Shown here piece after piece: positions 6,529-8,968 of a stretch of 8,968 nt of DNA (its first letter is position 1; each line of letters begins with the position of its first letter). The notes below the pieces were generated by a model that was not told the origin of the DNA, did not search any database, and saw only the letters and a list, made by a program, of their open reading frames with translations. The stretch spans positions 1 through 8,968 of the forward strand of contig DMTA01000245.1 of NCBI GenBank assembly GCA_003454835.1, read 5' to 3'. Both the position numbers and the translations under genes were made by a program. This DNA is from Achromobacter sp. (GTDB lineage Bacteria > Pseudomonadota > Gammaproteobacteria > Burkholderiales > Burkholderiaceae_B).

Positions 6529-7437
6529 ATGAATCAAGCGCTAGACACGGCGCCCATCGAATCCCGGCGCGAGCCCTTTCTGATCGCCTTGGGCGAGCGC
6601 GTGCGCCGTCTGCGTGCCATCCGCGGCATGACGCGCAAGGGGCTGTCCCAGGCGACCGGCGTGTCCGAACGTCACTTGGCGAATCTGGAGCATGGCGTCG
6701 GCAATGCGTCGATTCTGGTGCTGCTGCAGATTGCGCGCGCCTTCAATTGCGCGCTGGCCGAACTCGTCGGCGACGTGACGACAGAATCGCCCGACTGGCT
6801 GCTGATCCGGGAATTGTTGAGCGGCCGGACTGAATCCGATTTGCAGCGCGCGCGCGAGGCGCTGACGCAGTTGTTTGGCGTAGGCGCGGGGGCACAGCGC
6901 CCGAACCGCACACAGCGGGTGGCGCTCATCGGCCTGCGCGGCGCGGGCAAGTCGACGCTGGGCCAGATGCTGGCCGACGACCTGGGCTACCCCTTTGTCG
7001 AGCTGAACCGCGAGATCGAGCGCGTGGCGGGCTGCGGCATCCTGGAGATCCACAACCTTTACGGACCGAACGCTTATCGCCGCTACGAGCGGCGCGCGCT
7101 GGAAGAGGCGGTGCAGATCTACCCGGAAATGGTCCTGGCGACGCCGGGCGGACTGGTGTCCGAACCCGCCACCTTGAACCTGCTGCTGACCCATTGCTAT
7201 ACAGTCTGGCTGCGCGCCACGCCTGAAGAGCACATGGGCCGCGTCATGGCGCAGGGCGACTTCCGCCCCATGTCGGGCAACAACGAAGCCATGGCTGACT
7301 TGAAGCGCATCCTGGCCGGACGGGAGGCGTTTTACGCCAAGGCCGACCTGACGTGGGTGACGAGCAATCTGGAAGTTCCGGAAAGCTTTGCCGGCCTGCG
7401 TACGCAGGTGCGCAAGGCTTGCGGGCTGCCGCTGTAG
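6529..7437 (+). CDS. boxR: BoxR/BzdR-type transcriptional regulator: XRE helix-turn-helix fused to a shikimate-kinase-like domain
   Basis: A 302-residue cytoplasmic repressor of the BzdR/BoxR family. Residues about 22-80 form an XRE-type helix-turn-helix (LGERVRRLRAIRGMTRKGLS, then ATGVSERHLANLEHGVGNAS). Residues about 84-126 are a linker. Residues 130-302 resemble shikimate kinase, with Walker A GLRGAGKST (135-143), ELNREIE (158-164), ATPGGLV (204-210) and FRPMSG (245-250). In this family the C-terminal domain senses benzoyl-CoA and releases DNA. N160 stands where shikimate kinase has a catalytic Asp, which fits an effector-binding rather than kinase role. The ATG has only a weak GGAG 11 nt upstream, in keeping with low expression. 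It diverges from the uptake/activation operon and is followed by a terminator before boxC. Identification is firm. Confidence 0.93.
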   Translation: MNQALDTAPIESRREPFLIALGERVRRLRAIRGMTRKGLSQATGVSERHLANLEHGVGNASILVLLQIARAFNCALAELVGDVTTESPDWLLIRELLSGRTESDLQRAREALTQLFGVGAGAQRPNRTQRVALIGLRGAGKSTLGQMLADDLGYPFVELNREIERVAGCGILEIHNLYGPNAYRRYERRALEEAVQIYPEMVLATPGGLVSEPATLNLLLTHCYTVWLRATPEEHMGRVMAQGDFRPMSGNNEAMADLKRILAGREAFYAKADLTWVTSNLEVPESFAGLRTQVRKACGLPL

Positions 7438-7477
7438 CGCTGCACCGATCCATTCGCCTGACTTTGAAGTTCACCAG

Positions 7478-7501
7478 GCCGCCCCCCCAGGGGCGGCTTT
7501 T
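7478..7501 (+). terminator. Rho-independent terminator downstream of boxR
   Basis: GCCGCCCC (7478-7485), a 4-nt loop CCCA and GGGGCGGC (7490-7497) form a perfect 8-bp GC stem, followed by TTTT. It starts 41 nt after the boxR stop codon and precedes the boxC operator region. boxR is therefore probably a single-gene transcript and boxC starts from its own promoter. The T-tract is short, so some readthrough is possible. Confidence 0.75.
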
Positions 7502-7527
7502 GCTGTCCACAGCTGTCCGGCTGCACC

Positions 7528-7541
7528 TGCACTTTCTTGCA
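7528..7541. promoter_or_regulatory. Predicted BoxR operator, distal boxC site
   Basis: TGCACTTTCTTGCA is an exact TGCA-N6-TGCA site. A further TGCA lies just upstream at 7522-7525. It begins exactly 40 bp upstream of the second such site, close to four helical turns, so repressor bound at both sites would lie on nearly the same face of the DNA. Binding by BoxR is inferred from the known preference of the related BzdR. Confidence 0.55.
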
Positions 7542-7567
7542 TATTCCGCTTGACGCTCCAAATCGCC

Positions 7568-7581
7568 TGCACTAATCTGCA
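7568..7581. promoter_or_regulatory. Predicted BoxR operator, proximal boxC site
   Basis: TGCACTAATCTGCA is an exact TGCA-N6-TGCA site with the same CTA start to its spacer as the palindrome in front of boxR. Its right edge overlaps the expected -35 position of the promoter defined by TATTTT at 7602-7607. Another TGCA at 7597-7600 nearly abuts that -10. Occupation would block RNA polymerase. Confidence 0.6.
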
Positions 7582-7607
7582 TAATAATTCATGTGGTGCA
7601 GTATTTT
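7578..7607 (+). promoter_or_regulatory. Candidate boxC promoter
   Basis: The block GCAGTATTTTTCC (7598-7610) matches the -10 block GCACTATTTTTCC of the divergent operon at 12 of 13 bases, so TATTTT (7602-7607) is the preferred -10. The -35 is poor (TGCATA at 18 nt, 7578-7583). A start near 7614 would give a leader of about 30 nt. An alternative pair is TTGACG (7550-7555) with a weak TAATCT (7573-7578) at 17 nt. Confidence 0.45.
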
Positions 7608-7643
7608 TCCTGTCCGAGCACAGGGCGTATGAGGAGACACACT

Positions 7644-8968
7644 ATGAGCAGCCCCATCAGCCGGGTCGACTTTCGAACCGATCCCGCCCAGTACCGGCAT
7701 TGGCGCCTGGCCTTCGACGGTGCGGTCGCGACACTGGCCATGGACGTCGCCGAAGACGGCGGACTGCGCCCCGGCTACAAGCTCAAGCTCAATTCGTACG
7801 ACCTGGGCGTCGACATCGAACTGCACGACGCCCTGCAGCGCATCCGTTTCGAACACCCGGAAGTGCGCACCGTGGTCGTCACCAGCATGAAGGACCGGAT
7901 CTTCTGTTCCGGCGCCAACATCTTCATGCTGGGGTTGTCGACCCACGCCTGGAAGGTCAACTTCTGCAAGTTCACCAACGAAACCCGAAACGGCATCGAA
8001 GACTCCAGCCGCCACGGCGGCTTGAAGTTCATCGCCGCGCTGAACGGCGCGTGCGCGGGCGGCGGCTATGAACTGGCCCTGGCCTGCGACGAAATCCTGC
8101 TGATTGACGATCGCTCGTCCTCCGTGGCCCTGCCCGAAGTGCCGCTGCTGGGCGTGCTGCCCGGCACGGGCGGCCTGACCCGTGTCACCGACAAGCGCCG
8201 CGTGCGGCACGATCATGCCGACATCTTCTGCACGCTGGTCGAGGGGGTTCGCGGGCAGCGCGCCAAGGACTGGCGGCTGGTGGACGACGTGGTCAAGCCC
8301 GCCCGCTTCGAGGAAGCAGTCCGCGCCCGCGCGCTGGCGCTGGCGCAGGACAGTCACCGCCCGGCGGGCGAGCAGGGCGTGACGCTGACGCCGTTGCAAC
8401 GCACCGAGACCGACACGGGCCTGTCCTATCGCTACGTCGACGTGCAGCTCGACCGCGAAAAACGTCAGGCGATCTGGACGGTTCGCGCGCCGCAAGGTGC
8501 CGTCGAAACGGAACTGCAGGACATCGTCGCTGCGGGCGCCGCGTGGTGGCCGCTGCAGATGGCGCGCGAACTGGACGACGCCATCCTGTCGATGCGCACG
8601 AATGAGCTGGACATCGGCACCTGGATCCTGAAGACCGAGGGCGACGCCGCGGCGGTGCTGGCGGCCGATGCCGCGCTGGAGCGGCACGCGGACCACTGGT
8701 TCGTACGCGAGACCGCCGGCATGCTGCGCCGTACGCTGGCCCGGCTGGACGTGACGTCGCGCAGTCTGTTCGCGCTGATCGAACCGGGTTCGTGTTTTGC
8801 CGGCACGCTGCTGGAACTGGCGCTGGCCGCCGACCGCAGCTACATGCTGGACGTGGGGGGCGACGAGGCCGTCGAAGCCGCGCCGCCGCAGATCGTGGTG
8901 GGCGAGCGCAACTTCGGCGCCTACCCCATGGTGAACGGCCAGAGCCGCCTGCAACGGCGCTTCTACGG
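7644..8968 (+). CDS. boxC: Benzoyl-CoA-dihydrodiol/epoxide lyase BoxC, partial (C-terminus beyond window)
   Basis: An open frame of 441 codons with no stop, running off the right edge; BoxC proteins are about 550 residues, so roughly four fifths is present. BoxC is a crotonase-superfamily enzyme that hydrolytically opens 2,3-epoxybenzoyl-CoA to 3,4-dehydroadipyl-CoA semialdehyde and formate in the cytoplasm. Visible signatures are CSGANIFMLG (from residue 88), the first oxyanion-hole loop; NGACAGGGYELALACDEI (from 134), the second; and ALPEVPLLGVLPGTGGLTRV with E165. A second, weaker crotonase-like half (IEPGSCFAGTLLELALAADRSYM) gives the long form typical of BoxC. GAGGAG stands 7 nt before the ATG. 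boxB and boxA are expected downstream. Confusion with ordinary enoyl-CoA hydratase is unlikely given the length and the boxR neighbour. Confidence 0.93.
   Translation, partial: MSSPISRVDFRTDPAQYRHWRLAFDGAVATLAMDVAEDGGLRPGYKLKLNSYDLGVDIELHDALQRIRFEHPEVRTVVVTSMKDRIFCSGANIFMLGLSTHAWKVNFCKFTNETRNGIEDSSRHGGLKFIAALNGACAGGGYELALACDEILLIDDRSSSVALPEVPLLGVLPGTGGLTRVTDKRRVRHDHADIFCTLVEGVRGQRAKDWRLVDDVVKPARFEEAVRARALALAQDSHRPAGEQGVTLTPLQRTETDTGLSYRYVDVQLDREKRQAIWTVRAPQGAVETELQDIVAAGAAWWPLQMARELDDAILSMRTNELDIGTWILKTEGDAAAVLAADAALERHADHWFVRETAGMLRRTLARLDVTSRSLFALIEPGSCFAGTLLELALAADRSYMLDVGGDEAVEAAPPQIVVGERNFGAYPMVNGQSRLQRRFY

Noticed and set aside
6541..7233. Minus-strand open frame of 230 codons antisense to boxR
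   Set aside because: No conserved motif. boxR on the plus strand has clear helix-turn-helix and P-loop signatures.
7522..7600. Six TGCA tetramers considered as a CRISPR or tandem repeat array
   Set aside because: The units are 4 bp with irregular spacing outside the two N6 pairs and have no repeat/spacer structure. They fit operators, not an array.
7388..8071. Plus-strand open frame of 227 codons overlapping the boxR end, the terminator and boxC
   Set aside because: It crosses an intrinsic terminator and the operator region, is out of frame with both real genes and encodes no recognisable domain.
7572..8954. Minus-strand open frame of about 460 codons antisense to boxC
   Set aside because: No recognisable domain, and it would run through the boxC promoter/operators. 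The opposite strand reads as BoxC with intact crotonase motifs.
1..8968. Mobile elements, integration sites, tRNA or rRNA genes
   Set aside because: I saw no transposase or integrase motif, terminal inverted repeats, or RNA gene signature. Gene order and base composition look uniform across the window.

Overview
The window is GC-rich and densely packed. It carries the regulatory centre and the uptake/activation arm of an aerobic benzoate-degradation (box, benzoyl-CoA epoxidation) locus. The order boxR-boxC on one strand, with a benzoate-CoA ligase and a branched-chain-amino-acid-type ABC transporter diverging on the other, is typical of Betaproteobacteria. The protein style and synteny suggest Alcaligenaceae (Achromobacter/Bordetella-like), but that assignment is inference from memory, not a search.

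Minus strand, read from right to left from about 6438: a cupin-like DUF4863/PnbB-type protein (5882-6355), benzoate-CoA ligase (4242-5801), an alpha/beta hydrolase that overlaps the ligase stop by 4 bp (3421-4245), a periplasmic binding protein (2206-3366), the LivH-type permease (1291-2172), the LivM-type permease (130-1260) and the first 45 codons of a LivG-type ATPase (cut by the window edge at 1). Gaps are 80, -4, 54, 33, 30 and -8 bp, so this looks like one operon. A good sigma-70-like promoter lies at 6445-6473.

Plus strand: boxR (6529-7437), an XRE-type repressor fused to a shikimate-kinase-like effector domain, followed by an intrinsic terminator (7478-7501). boxC (7644 to the window end, partial) then follows with its own promoter/operator region. 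boxB and boxA would be expected beyond the right edge but are not visible.

Working model: the transporter imports benzoate or a related aromatic acid and the ligase makes benzoyl-CoA. BoxAB (outside the window) epoxidises it, and BoxC opens the ring to 3,4-dehydroadipyl-CoA semialdehyde plus formate. Benzoyl-CoA relieves BoxR repression. Both promoter regions flanking boxR carry sites of the form TGCA-N6-TGCA placed 20-22 nt upstream of an almost identical TATTTTTCC -10 block. This suggests that a single repressor co-regulates its own gene, the uptake/activation operon and boxC.

The pathway itself is known. The less-explained parts are the DUF4863 protein and the hydrolase in the activation operon, the long charged tail on LivM, the shared promoter/operator layout, and a strong terminator-like hairpin in the divergent region that ends no obvious gene.
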